A DNA stretch of 64,000 nucleotides from Bacillota bacterium (GCA_023390335.1 JAEWCZ010000010.1:62001-126000); one strand, 5' to 3'; positions 45,050-54,255 are shown, numbered from the stretch's first letter. Notes: generated from the sequence alone by a model not told the origin. Numbers and translations are program-made.

Positions 45050-46879
45050 TTAAACAATAGTGATGTTATATTGCTTAAACCAGTAATCCAACTGTATCAG
45101 CCATGCAATAAGCTGAGGTCTTCCCATAAGCTGCCCATACCAGGTTACATTACTGCCGGAACGAAGGAGAGGCAGAGTATCAGGGTGCAGTATATCCTTC
45201 AATATAGAATTAGGGGTAGCCATAACTTCTTCAAACATTTGCGAAACTATTGCTTCGTATTCAGGGTTGTGAGTTTTGGGATATGGACTCTTTTTCCTGT
45301 ACAAAATCTTATCAGGAAGGTAATCACTCATGGCTTCCCTTAAAAGTGACTTCTCAACCTTGTTTTTAAATTTAATTTTCCATGGCACATTATAAACATA
45401 TTCCAGTATCCGGTGATCCGCAAAAGGAACCCTTACTTCAAGACCACTTGCCATTGACATACGGTCCTTTCGTTCCAAAAGAGATACCATAAACCAGTTT
45501 ACAGAAAGCCAATTTGCCAGCCTTGCAGTTTTCATTTCCTCGGTTTCATTTCCTGTAACAGGACATGCATTTACACTGTCACTGTACATCTGGTTTACAA
45601 AATCCATACCTTGTTTAGGTTTTGCAAAATCTGCATTAAACAGGTAAATCCTTGATTCTGGATCGTGTATCCATGGGAAAAAGTTGCGGTGGAGCATTTC
45701 CGGCTTGTAAAACCAAGGGTATCCTCCAAATATTTCATCTGCACACTCACCGCTTAAAGCAACAGTGTGTCTTTCTTTAATTTTCTTACAATAAAAAAGT
45801 AAAGAGGAGTCAATGTCTGCCATACCGGGGTAGTCTCTAAATTTTACAGCATCATAAAGCAAGTCCGCGATGGTTTGCTGGCTTACGGTAAGAACTGTAT
45901 GGTCTGTGCCAAGATACTCACCCAGCCAGACTGCGTAACTATCATCACTTTCCGGCTGGAAGCTTGTAGAGGTAAAATGCTGCTTGTTTCCTTCGTATTC
46001 AAAGGAGTAGGTACTTAGCAGATCTCCGTTTTTTTTGTCGGCACGGGCAACAGCCGTTACTACTGATGAGTCAAGTCCCCCTGATAGTAAAGTACATAGG
46101 GGTACATCAGAAACTAGCTGTCTTTGAATTGCATCAGTAAGATAGAATTTTGTTTTTTCAACAATTGTACTTTCACTATCCTCCAGGTCATAAGCTTGCA
46201 AAGACCAGTATTTGCGTAGTTCAAGACCGTTACGGTTATAAATTCCATGAAAACCGGGTGAAACTTCAAAAATATTTTTGAAAATACCGCTATTGGACGG
46301 ACGCATTGGGGAGAGGTATAGGAGTTGCCAAATACCTTCACTGTCAAGCTCTGCTTTAATCTGGGGGTGTTTCAAAATTGCCTTTACTTCTGAGGAGAAA
46401 ACGAAAGTATCTCCTATAAAAGTATAGAAAAACGGTTTTACGCCCATCCGGTCTCTTGATACGTAAACTTGTTTTTTATCATCATCATAAACTGCAAAAG
46501 CAAAAATACCATTAAGTTTTTCCGAACATCCCATACCCCAAAGTATGTAAGAATAAAGCAAAATTTCCGTATCGCAGTGGGTTTTAAATTCCACTCCCAA
46601 ATTTTCTAGTTCTGACCGTAATTCATTAGAATTATAAATTTCTCCGTTGTAAACTATAGTATAGGATTTACCCTCGAAAACAGCGGTCATAGGTTGCAAG
46701 CCATTGGCAACATCAATAACGGCAAGTCTGTTATGACCAAAACAAACATAGTCATCTCTGAAAAAACCGTTTTGATCAGGACCTCTGTGAACAGTAGTCA
46801 GTCTCATGGCTTCAAGGGTTTCCTGAGAGATGCTTCTTGTACCATCTTTAAAATTTACCAAACCAAGAATTGAGCACAT
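45050..46879 (-). CDS. asnB: Asparagine synthase, glutamine-hydrolysing
   Basis: This cytoplasmic enzyme makes Asn from Asp, ATP and glutamine. The 609-residue protein has an N-terminal class II glutaminase domain with nucleophile C2 (MCSILG) and HRGPDQNG, then a synthase domain with the PP-loop LLSGGLDSSVVTA. Size fits the AsnB family. GGAGG lies just before the ATG. The leader contains a palindrome that overlaps an AxxGxx-loop hairpin. As a glutamine consumer it fits the nitrogen theme of the neighbourhood. Confidence 0.95.
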   Translation of the reverse strand: MCSILGLVNFKDGTRSISQETLEAMRLTTVHRGPDQNGFFRDDYVCFGHNRLAVIDVANGLQPMTAVFEGKSYTIVYNGEIYNSNELRSELENLGVEFKTHCDTEILLYSYILWGMGCSEKLNGIFAFAVYDDDKKQVYVSRDRMGVKPFFYTFIGDTFVFSSEVKAILKHPQIKAELDSEGIWQLLYLSPMRPSNSGIFKNIFEVSPGFHGIYNRNGLELRKYWSLQAYDLEDSESTIVEKTKFYLTDAIQRQLVSDVPLCTLLSGGLDSSVVTAVARADKKNGDLLSTYSFEYEGNKQHFTSTSFQPESDDSYAVWLGEYLGTDHTVLTVSQQTIADLLYDAVKFRDYPGMADIDSSLLFYCKKIKERHTVALSGECADEIFGGYPWFYKPEMLHRNFFPWIHDPESRIYLFNADFAKPKQGMDFVNQMYSDSVNACPVTGNETEEMKTARLANWLSVNWFMVSLLERKDRMSMASGLEVRVPFADHRILEYVYNVPWKIKFKNKVEKSLLREAMSDYLPDKILYRKKSPYPKTHNPEYEAIVSQMFEEVMATPNSILKDILHPDTLPLLRSGSNVTWYGQLMGRPQLIAWLIQLDYWFKQYNITIV

Positions 46880-46914
46880 ATTTTATCCTCCAGAAAATAT
46901 TCGTAAAAATACAA

Positions 46915-46953
46915 GACAATGGGACAAGTATCATTACTGACGCCATTGTCCCA
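46915..46953 (-). promoter_or_regulatory. asnB leader palindrome / possible attenuator
   Basis: On the transcript GAC-AATGGC-GTC (46950-46939) has an AxxGxx hexaloop. It is mutually exclusive with longer stems (TGGGACAA/TTGTCCCA, or GACAATGG/CCATTGTC) that are followed by TTGTATTTTT. This fits an ANTAR-type leader. However, a related GGGACA palindrome without nitrogen context lies 1.6 kb away (48570-48612), so it may instead be a REP-like repeat. Confidence 0.45.
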
Positions 46954-47000
46954 TGCTCTTATTAGTATATGAATAACTGAGGTAATTTGTGCTCTAAAAA

Positions 47001-48530
47001 TTAATGAATATTTATATCAATACCAACTACTCCAACGATATCTCCTTTGGCAGATTTAATTGGAGCGGAAACTGTAATACACGGGTTTCTGGTTATGGCA
47101 GAAATATAGATGGATGATACAAAATTTTCGCCTTTAATACTTCCCTTGAACCAGTCACGCACATTTGCATTTGCTATTCCGGCCTTTGGAATGGAGCATA
47201 TAAAACGGCCTTTTTTATCATTAGTCCATACCGCTTCCACATAGGGATACTTATCTTTAAAATCCCTTAAAATTTCTTCATGTACGGCGCTATCTTTAGA
47301 ATTAACGATTTCATTTTTTGAACAAAGTTCGTTATATATGATTGAAAGAGAGCTTTTTGCTTTGTCCATAGCGTCGTTGCCAAGTGCTTCAACATCATCT
47401 GCTTCACTAGAAAACAGTTCGGATAGGGTAGAGGAGGCTTCATTAAGCCGTATACCCATAGTGGAGATTTCTTCTATATTCTTTTTCTGCTGGTGTACTG
47501 ACGTGCAGACATCATCCACAGACCGTGATGTTGTGGACAGAACATCTTCAACATCTCTAATTTGATTTCCAACATTCTGTGCTATGAGAACTTCTTGCTG
47601 TGACAAGGAATTTATTTTATCCATCATACCAAATACATCATTAAATGATGAATCAATTTTCTCAAGATATTTTTCAATGCTTTTTGTTGCAGAGATACCT
47701 TCATCAACCCTCGAGGCATTTTCCCGTACAACAGTATAAACACTTCCGACTTCTCCGTGAATTGATTTAATAAGTGAACCTATTTCTTCCACGGATCTGC
47801 TTGTACTGTCTGCAAGTTTATGAATTTCAGCTGCCACTACAGCAAATCCCTTCCCATGTTCCCCGGCACGGGCAGATTCAATGGTTGCATTCAATGCCAA
47901 AAGTTGAGTCTGCTTGGAAATACTGCTGACAGTTTCTAGAATGTGCTCTATTTCACCGGATGTTTTTTGAAGTGTTTCCATATTTGCAAGAGTTTTATTG
48001 GAAGATTCGTGGATACTATCTATAGTCGTGACAATCTGCATTATTTCTTCCAGACTCAATCTGACTGTATCCTTGGATATTGAACTTTTTTTGATCATTT
48101 GACCGGTTATATCTTTTGCGTTATTCAACAAATCTACAATGTTTTTGACTTCGGAAAGGGTATTGGTAATACTATCGTAGACATGTTCATTTTTATTTGC
48201 CATTTCCTTAACTTCGTCATAAACATATTTAGCAAATTCATTGTTTTCATCCAATGTAACAGTAATATTTTCAGAAACAGATGAAATCTGGCTGGAGGTA
48301 ACCTGAACTTCAAAGTTGAATCTTTTTAGATCATTTTTCAATTTCTTGATTCTGTCAGTATATAGTTTTAATTTTCCTTGCATGAGTTTCCATGTAATCA
48401 AAAAGTAAACTATAAACACAATAAGATTCAGTATTAGCTTAATATATAGATTTAACCCTGAAAAACATACCAAAAAAGTTGATACCAGAATAAATAGACA
48501 GCTTGCAACTATGTAGGAAGAGTTTTTCAT
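47001..48530 (-). CDS. Methyl-accepting chemotaxis protein with C-terminal Cache-like domain
   Basis: This 509-residue receptor would feed the CheA-CheY pathway. Two close N-terminal helices (about 6-45) lead directly into a coiled coil and the signalling domain, whose hairpin tip reads SISKQTQLLALNATIESARAG. The last about 110 residues look like a PDC/Cache sensor (YPYVEAVWTNDKKGRFI, RDWFKGSI, VGVVGIDINIH). The sensor is thus C-terminal and cytoplasmic, the reverse of the usual order. ATG 48530 is chosen for GGAG 10 bases upstream; the ATG at 48551 has none. Confidence 0.88.
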   Translation of the reverse strand: MKNSSYIVASCLFILVSTFLVCFSGLNLYIKLILNLIVFIVYFLITWKLMQGKLKLYTDRIKKLKNDLKRFNFEVQVTSSQISSVSENITVTLDENNEFAKYVYDEVKEMANKNEHVYDSITNTLSEVKNIVDLLNNAKDITGQMIKKSSISKDTVRLSLEEIMQIVTTIDSIHESSNKTLANMETLQKTSGEIEHILETVSSISKQTQLLALNATIESARAGEHGKGFAVVAAEIHKLADSTSRSVEEIGSLIKSIHGEVGSVYTVVRENASRVDEGISATKSIEKYLEKIDSSFNDVFGMMDKINSLSQQEVLIAQNVGNQIRDVEDVLSTTSRSVDDVCTSVHQQKKNIEEISTMGIRLNEASSTLSELFSSEADDVEALGNDAMDKAKSSLSIIYNELCSKNEIVNSKDSAVHEEILRDFKDKYPYVEAVWTNDKKGRFICSIPKAGIANANVRDWFKGSIKGENFVSSIYISAITRNPCITVSAPIKSAKGDIVGVVGIDINIH

Positions 48531-48569
48531 TATAAACTTTCTCCGTTTCATTTTAAATATTAACAGACG

Positions 48570-48612
48570 ACAATAGGGACAGTAGTAGGTTGGTACATAT
48601 TGTCCCTATTGT
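48570..48612. repeat. GGGACA palindrome upstream of the chemotaxis gene
   Basis: ACAATAGGGACA (48570-48581) is perfectly inverted at 48601-48612 with a 19-base loop. It resembles the palindrome at 46915-46953 (GACAAT.GGGACA...TTGTCCC). No T-run follows on the minus strand, so it is a poor terminator for GSIII. It is REP-like in form. Confidence 0.55.
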
Positions 48613-48643
48613 GTCTCATACAATTATATTTTATTTTTATATC

Positions 48644-50740
48644 CTATATATTGAAAAGTAATTCAGCATAGCAAGGGAATGGATACAGGTCTTTTGGAAT
48701 AATTGCTTCCAGCTTATCTGCATCAGCTCTTAATGCTTCCATAGCAGGCACTACAATTTTACTGAAGGCTTCTGCCTGTTTCAATGCACTTGTGTTTTCA
48801 GCACTCGCTTTTTCTATGGCTTTCTTCAAAGAGTTTATATTTGAAGAAAAGGAGCTCAATACAGGAGACAACTCCTTAAGAACAGAGGATTGTGCTGATA
48901 CTTCAACTGACATTCCGGTAGCTTTTACGGAATTTATTGTATCGGACAGATCTTTGCTGAACTTGAATGCAGCAGGAAGAATCTCGGTTTTAGCCATAGA
49001 TATCATAGTGCAAGCTTCAATATTAATTGTTTTAACATAGTTTTCAAGTAATATTTCATATCTTGATTCAATTTCTGAATTACTGAGAACTCCATGTTTA
49101 ACAAATACAGCTACGTTTTTATCTTTTATGAATGTAGGTATACATTCAACAGTTGACTTAAGATTGAGCAATCCTCTGCTCTCTGCTTCTGCAACCCATT
49201 CATCAGTATAGTTGTTGCCATTGAATATTATACGCTTGTGCTCCTTGATAGTTTCAGAAATCAAATCTGAAACTGCATTGGAAAGATCGCTCTGTACTTC
49301 CAAGGTATCAGCAAACTTTTGCAGAACTTCAGCAACAATTGTATTAAGGACAAAGTTTGGACCTGCAATAGAAGCTGAAGACCCAAGCATTCTGAACTCA
49401 AATTTGTTACCTGTAAATGCAAATGGTGATGTTCTGTTACGGTCAGTTGTATCTTTGGGAAGCTTTGGCAAGCTTGCAACACCGGTTTCAAGAATGGAGT
49501 TATATGCTTTACCCTTAGCTTTTCCGTTCTCAAGTTGAGCGAGGATATCTGTTAGTTGATCTCCAAGGAACATTGATACTATTGCAGGAGGAGCTTCATT
49601 CGCACCAAGTCTGTGGTCGTTTCCGGCAGATGCTACTGAAAGACGCATCAAATCCTGATATTCGTCAACGGCCTTAATAACTGCACACAGGAAAACAAGG
49701 AACTGAACATTTTCATGTGGAGTTGAACCAGGTTCTAACAGGTTCTGTCCGTCATTTGTTGACATTGACCAGTTGTTATGCTTACCTGAACCGTTTACAC
49801 CTGCAAATGGTTTTTCATGGAGAAGGCATACAAGATTGTGTCTGAGAGCTATTTTCTGCATAAGCTCCATGGTAAGCTGGTTGTGGTCAGTTGCTATGTT
49901 TGAAGTTGTGAATATAGGAGCCAATTCGTGCTGAGCAGGAGCAACTTCATTATGCTTTGTTTTAGCTGCGATTCCCAGTTCCCACAGTTCTTTATCGAGG
50001 TCCTTCATGTAGTTGGAGACTCTTTCCTTGATATTACCAAAATAATGGTCTTCAAGTTCCTGTCCCTTTGGAGGCTTATTGCCAAATAGAGTTCTTCCTG
50101 TAAAAATCAAGTCTTTTCTCTTTTTATACAAGTCTCTGTCAATAAGGAAGTATTCCTGCTCAGGTCCAACAGTAGTAGTAACCCTTGTTGCAGTAGTGTT
50201 TCCAAACAATTTCAAAATTCTGAGAGCCTGTTTATTGAGAGCTTCCATTGAACGAAGTAAAGGAGTCTTTTTGTCAAGAACTTCTCCGGTGTATGAACAG
50301 AAAGCTGTTGGAATATAAAGAGTGCCATCCTTAACAAAAGCCGGTGAAGTACAATCCCAAGCAGTATATCCTCTGGCTTCAAAAGTTGCTCTGAGTCCGC
50401 CGGAAGGGAAGGAGGAAGCATCAGGTTCACCCTTGACAAGATCCTTGCCGGTAAATTCCATAATAACTTTTCCGTCATCAGTAGGCGAAATAAAAGAGTC
50501 ATGCTTTTCAGCGGTGATACCTGTCATTGGTTGGAACCAGTGGGTAAAATGAGTTGCACCTTTTTCCATAGCCCAATCTTTCATTGCACTTGCAACAACG
50601 TCAGCTACTGCATTATCCAGTGCCAAACCTTCATCAATAGTCTTTTTTAATGACTTATAAGTAGTTTTTGGAAGACGTTCACGCATAGTTGCATCATTAA
50701 ATACATTACTTCCATAAATTTCTGTAACACGAAAATCCAT
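48644..50740 (-). CDS. glnN: Type III glutamine synthetase
   Basis: GSIII makes glutamine from glutamate, ammonium and ATP. The 698-residue subunit is far longer than GSI (about 440) and has GSIII blocks FTHWFQPMTG, ATVGPEQEYFLID, GSGKHNNWSM and NRTSPFAFTGNKFEFRM. AAGGAGGGG precedes the ATG. It lies 135 bases downstream of gatB. The intergenic segment has two tandem hexaloop hairpins and a terminator, so its expression is probably by regulated readthrough. The second glutamine synthetase in the window, a GSI, is at 59713-61038. Confidence 0.96.
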   Translation of the reverse strand: MDFRVTEIYGSNVFNDATMRERLPKTTYKSLKKTIDEGLALDNAVADVVASAMKDWAMEKGATHFTHWFQPMTGITAEKHDSFISPTDDGKVIMEFTGKDLVKGEPDASSFPSGGLRATFEARGYTAWDCTSPAFVKDGTLYIPTAFCSYTGEVLDKKTPLLRSMEALNKQALRILKLFGNTTATRVTTTVGPEQEYFLIDRDLYKKRKDLIFTGRTLFGNKPPKGQELEDHYFGNIKERVSNYMKDLDKELWELGIAAKTKHNEVAPAQHELAPIFTTSNIATDHNQLTMELMQKIALRHNLVCLLHEKPFAGVNGSGKHNNWSMSTNDGQNLLEPGSTPHENVQFLVFLCAVIKAVDEYQDLMRLSVASAGNDHRLGANEAPPAIVSMFLGDQLTDILAQLENGKAKGKAYNSILETGVASLPKLPKDTTDRNRTSPFAFTGNKFEFRMLGSSASIAGPNFVLNTIVAEVLQKFADTLEVQSDLSNAVSDLISETIKEHKRIIFNGNNYTDEWVAEAESRGLLNLKSTVECIPTFIKDKNVAVFVKHGVLSNSEIESRYEILLENYVKTINIEACTMISMAKTEILPAAFKFSKDLSDTINSVKATGMSVEVSAQSSVLKELSPVLSSFSSNINSLKKAIEKASAENTSALKQAEAFSKIVVPAMEALRADADKLEAIIPKDLYPFPCYAELLFNI

Positions 50741-50792
50741 GTTAACCCCTCCTTGAATAATTTAAATTTAATTAATTGTCAATGTAATATAT

Positions 50793-50877
50793 AAAAAAAG
50801 ACATTCCACCCCTTAAAAATTTTTAAGGAAGTGAAACGCCTTTGTTTCACAAAATATATTAAACTTTTGTATATTTT
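50793..50877 (-). promoter_or_regulatory. GSIII leader: tandem ANTAR-type hairpins and terminator
   Basis: P1: AAAATATA (50877-50870) pairs with TATATTTT (50858-50851), enclosing an inner AAAGTT hexaloop. P2: GTGAAAC-AAAGGC-GTTTCAC (50850-50831), a perfect 7-bp stem directly abutting P1. Both hexaloops fit AxxGxx. The P2 3' arm is reused in a terminator (about 50836-50804) followed by a T-run at 50799-50793. P1 begins inside the gatB stop codon. This is the best two-hairpin ANTAR site in the window. Confidence 0.75.
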
Positions 50878-52315
50878 AGCCTTTAAGCTTGTTTAGCTCA
50901 CTTCTCAGGATCTCCTGAATTACTTTAGGATTGCCTCTACCTGCCAATGCTCTTGAACATTGCCCCATCAAAAACCCGAAAGCCTTTTCCTTACCACCAA
51001 GATATTCTGAAATAGCTTTTTCGTTATTTGATAGTATCTCTTTAACCATGTTTTCTACTTCAGCAGTATCATTTATTACTTTGTAACCCTTTTCAGCTAT
51101 AATAGCCTCAGGCTCTTTACCTGTTTCAAACATTTCTGCCAATACCTTTTTGGCGTTGTTTGAGGTAATCTCATCGCTGTCCATCATCTTTATTAGTCTT
51201 CCCAACAGCTTGCCGTCAAAAGGAATATCCTCTGGTGTTATACAACTGTCATTGAGTCTTCTTAATACTTCAACTACTATAAAATTCGCGGCTGTTTTAG
51301 GATTCCCTGATTCAGCAGCAGTAGCTTCAAAGAAATCTGATAGACTTACGGAAGTCAGCAACAGATTGGCATCGGCTTCGTTAATTCCATAGTCTTTAGT
51401 ATATCTTTCAAATCTCTTGTCGGGAAGCTCCGGAAGAGATTTTCCCAACTTCTCAATATCCTCGCTTGTAAAAGTGACAGGTACAATATCCGGTTCTGGG
51501 AAATACCTGTAGTCATGGGCATTTTCCTTACTCCTTAGTGATTTGCTTTCTCCTTTGCCGTCATCCCAACGTCTTGTTTCCTGAATTATTTTTTTACCTT
51601 CGTCCAGAAGCTCTGACTGCCTGTTGATTTCATAATCAATAGCTCTTGCAATAGCTTTTATGGAGTTTATATTTTTCATTTCTGTTCTTGTGCCAAGTTC
51701 ATCAGTACCAACCGGTCTGATGGACACATTAACATCGGCTCTTAGTGAGCCTTCCTCCATACGGCAGTCCGAAACGCCGGAGTAGAGGAGCATCAAACGA
51801 ACCTTTTCAACAAATTCTCTCGCTTCCTCTGCGGAGGACAAATCAGGTTTAGTTACAATCTCTATCAGAGGAACTCCGCAGCGATTGTAATCTGCAAGGC
51901 TGTATCTGTCATAGCTGTCATGAAGGAGCTTTCCGGCGTCTTCCTCCAAATGTATTCTTTCAATTCTGATGAATTTATCTCCATCAGGTGTATTTATAGT
52001 CAATCCGCCATCTTTGCAGATAGGAAGATCAAATTGCGATATCTGGTAAGCCTTTGGCAAATCGGGGTAAAAGTAGTTTTTTCTATCCATTTTCGAAAAT
52101 TCATTTATTTTACAGTTTAAGGCCAAGCCTGCCATTACAGTATATTCAACTGCTTGCTTATTGAGAACCGGTAAGGTTCCAGGCATTCCTGTACAAACGG
52201 GACAACACCTTGTATTTGGCTCGCCGCCGAAACTAACGGGACAATCACAGAATATTTTCGATTTTGTTGATAACTCCGAATGTATTTCCAAGCCTATAGT
52301 AGGAATATATTTCAT
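50876..52315 (-). CDS. gatB: Asp/Glu-tRNA amidotransferase subunit B
   Basis: GatB phosphorylates Glu-tRNA(Gln) or Asp-tRNA(Asn) and uses ammonia channelled from GatA. The 479-residue protein shows the opening IGLEIHSELSTKSKIFC, the zinc Cys set (CDCP..., CCPVC) and the HLEEDAGKLLHD stretch, plus the C-terminal YqeY-like tail. AAAGGAG precedes the ATG. It is last in gatCAB, 18 bases after gatA. Its stop codon is part of the leader hairpin of the downstream GSIII gene. Confidence 0.97.
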   Translation of the reverse strand: MKYIPTIGLEIHSELSTKSKIFCDCPVSFGGEPNTRCCPVCTGMPGTLPVLNKQAVEYTVMAGLALNCKINEFSKMDRKNYFYPDLPKAYQISQFDLPICKDGGLTINTPDGDKFIRIERIHLEEDAGKLLHDSYDRYSLADYNRCGVPLIEIVTKPDLSSAEEAREFVEKVRLMLLYSGVSDCRMEEGSLRADVNVSIRPVGTDELGTRTEMKNINSIKAIARAIDYEINRQSELLDEGKKIIQETRRWDDGKGESKSLRSKENAHDYRYFPEPDIVPVTFTSEDIEKLGKSLPELPDKRFERYTKDYGINEADANLLLTSVSLSDFFEATAAESGNPKTAANFIVVEVLRRLNDSCITPEDIPFDGKLLGRLIKMMDSDEITSNNAKKVLAEMFETGKEPEAIIAEKGYKVINDTAEVENMVKEILSNNEKAISEYLGGKEKAFGFLMGQCSRALAGRGNPKVIQEILRSELNKLKG

Positions 52316-52333
52316 CGTTGTGCTCCTTTCTTG

Positions 52334-53794
52334 CTATATAGCGGGAACTCTGAACTTATCGGCAAATTCTGCCTCAAAATTCGCAGCAGCCCTGAATATC
52401 TCTCTTTCTCCCAATGGCTTACCCGTAAAGGAAAGACCTATAGGCAGGCCTTCTGAATCGTATCCGCATGGTACTGATATAGAAGGAAGTCCCGCGATAT
52501 TTACTGCAACAGTATAAATATCTGCAAGATACATTGTAAGGGGATCATTTGTATTCTGTCCTATTTTAAATGCGGTTTCAGGAGCAGTAGGATGCAGAAC
52601 CACATCATATTTTGAAAAAGCCTCATTAAAACCATTACTTATTAATGTTCTAAGTTTTAGTGCTTTTTTGTAATAAGCATCGTAATAACCTGAAGCAAGA
52701 GCGTAGGTTCCAAGAAGAATTCTCCTTTTAACCTCTTTTCCAAAGCCTTCCGCTCTTGATTTGCCTATTAATTCGTTAAAGGATTTGCAATTATCGGCCC
52801 TATAGCCGTATTTTACTCCGTCATACCTAGACAGATTGGAACTTGCCTCAGCAGAGGACATGAGATAGTATGCGGGTACGGCGTGTTTTAATACCGGCAT
52901 TGAGAACTCCTCAATTTTTGCCCCCATACTCTCCAATTTATCAATGGAGTTATAGAATGACTCTTTTACTTCAGCGTTTAACCCTTCTGTCAGATATTCT
53001 TTAGGCAAGCCAATCTTAAAACCCTTTATATCACCTGAAACAGAAGAACAATAACTGGAATCGTTTTCGTATTTTAAAGAAGTTGCATCTTTGGGATCAT
53101 TTCCACAGATACTATCCAAAATTATTGCGCAATCCTCTACGGTTTTAGCAATTGGGCCTATTTGGTCAAAGGAGGATGCAAAAGCAACCAAACCATATCT
53201 TGAAACCAATCCATAAGTTGGCTTCATACCCACAACACCGCAGAAGGAGGCAGGCTGTCTTACTGAACCGCCAGTATCAGAACCAAGTGAACCAAGGGCT
53301 AAAGATGCAGATACACAAGCTGCGGAGCCGCCTGACGAACCACCGGGGACTCTTGTTAAATCAAATGGATTTTTTGTAGTCTTAAAAGCTGAATTCTCCG
53401 TAGAACCTCCCATGGCAAATTCATCAAGGTTTGTTTTTCCTAGAACAACCGCATTGTCTGCCAGAAGCTTGTTAACTGCCGTTGCTGTATATGGAGAAAC
53501 AAAGTCCTCAAGCATTTTTGAAGCACATGTAGTTTTTGTTCCTTCGATACATATGTTATCCTTTATGCTCAGCGGAATACCCGTAAGCGAAGACGCTTTA
53601 CCGCTATCTATAATATTCTGTGCTTGTTGGGCATGCCCCAGCGCCATATCCTCAGTAACTGAAAGATAGGACTCTACTTTACCGTCAAGAAGGTTAATTC
53701 TGTCCAAATACATACGGGTGAGCTCAACAGCACTTATTTCTTTATTATCAAGAAGCCCTCGAGCTTCTTTAATGGTTAACCTGGTTATATCCAT
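52334..53794 (-). CDS. gatA: Asp/Glu-tRNA amidotransferase subunit A
   Basis: GatA is the amidase that releases ammonia from glutamine for tRNA transamidation. The 486-residue protein carries the amidase signature PGGSSGGSAA with the Ser-cisSer-Lys triad (Lys in SIKDNICIEG). ATG 53794 is chosen because AAGGAGG lies 5 bases upstream; the ATG at 53812 would overlap gatC and lacks a site. Ten bases separate it from gatC. As a glutamine consumer it fits control by nitrogen status. Confidence 0.97.
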   Translation of the reverse strand: MDITRLTIKEARGLLDNKEISAVELTRMYLDRINLLDGKVESYLSVTEDMALGHAQQAQNIIDSGKASSLTGIPLSIKDNICIEGTKTTCASKMLEDFVSPYTATAVNKLLADNAVVLGKTNLDEFAMGGSTENSAFKTTKNPFDLTRVPGGSSGGSAACVSASLALGSLGSDTGGSVRQPASFCGVVGMKPTYGLVSRYGLVAFASSFDQIGPIAKTVEDCAIILDSICGNDPKDATSLKYENDSSYCSSVSGDIKGFKIGLPKEYLTEGLNAEVKESFYNSIDKLESMGAKIEEFSMPVLKHAVPAYYLMSSAEASSNLSRYDGVKYGYRADNCKSFNELIGKSRAEGFGKEVKRRILLGTYALASGYYDAYYKKALKLRTLISNGFNEAFSKYDVVLHPTAPETAFKIGQNTNDPLTMYLADIYTVAVNIAGLPSISVPCGYDSEGLPIGLSFTGKPLGEREIFRAAANFEAEFADKFRVPAI

Positions 53795-53804
53795 GAGGAC
53801 CTCC

Positions 53805-54098
53805 TTATTCAATCATCTTAGGAATAGCAAAACAATTTTCCATGGTCTTTTTTGAATTTGACAGGATTTTTTCGGTTTCAAATGAATCCCCGGGATTATC
53901 TTCCCTCATATTATTAGTTACCAGGGAGATGTGTTCGGTTGCATCTATATGTTCGGTATCAATATTTTTGATGGTATCCATTAATCCTATAATATCTCTC
54001 ATATCTTCAGCCAGTGATTGTATTTCGTTTTCATCAAGAGATAGTTTTGCAAGATCTGCTATATATTTAATGTAATCATTAGGTTCAGAATTAGTCAT
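53805..54098 (-). CDS. gatC: Asp/Glu-tRNA amidotransferase subunit C
   Basis: The 97-residue GatC stabilises GatA-GatB. Typical phrases are YIADLAKLSLDENEI and LVTNNMREDNPGDSF. GGGAGG precedes the ATG. It is first in the gatCAB operon, with a leader containing a hexaloop hairpin and terminator. It is divergent from the glutamate synthase operon across a 560-base control region. Confidence 0.95.
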   Translation of the reverse strand: MTNSEPNDYIKYIADLAKLSLDENEIQSLAEDMRDIIGLMDTIKNIDTEHIDATEHISLVTNNMREDNPGDSFETEKILSNSKKTMENCFAIPKMIE

Positions 54099-54175
54099 TA
54101 CGTACCTCCCTAATTTGTATTTATCAATGTAAATTTAAGCTTTGCAAAAAAATAAAAATAATATACTATATAAAT

Positions 54176-54236
54176 AAAAAAACTGTACCAAACAAACATT
54201 TAATTGAAATGTTTGTTGACACAGCACCTTTGCTGC
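54176..54236 (-). promoter_or_regulatory. gatCAB leader: AxxGxx hairpin and terminator
   Basis: GCAGC-AAAGGT-GCTGT (54236-54221) forms a 5-bp stem with hexaloop AAAGGT. Its 3' arm overlaps the CTGT that opens the terminator: CTGT...AACAAACATTT pairs with AAATGTTTGTT...ACAG, then seven Ts, 54224-54176. The predicted start at about 54249 leaves no room for a second upstream hairpin, so this is a single-hairpin variant. Confidence 0.6.
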
Positions 54237-54255
54237 ATTTAATTAATTTACAACC

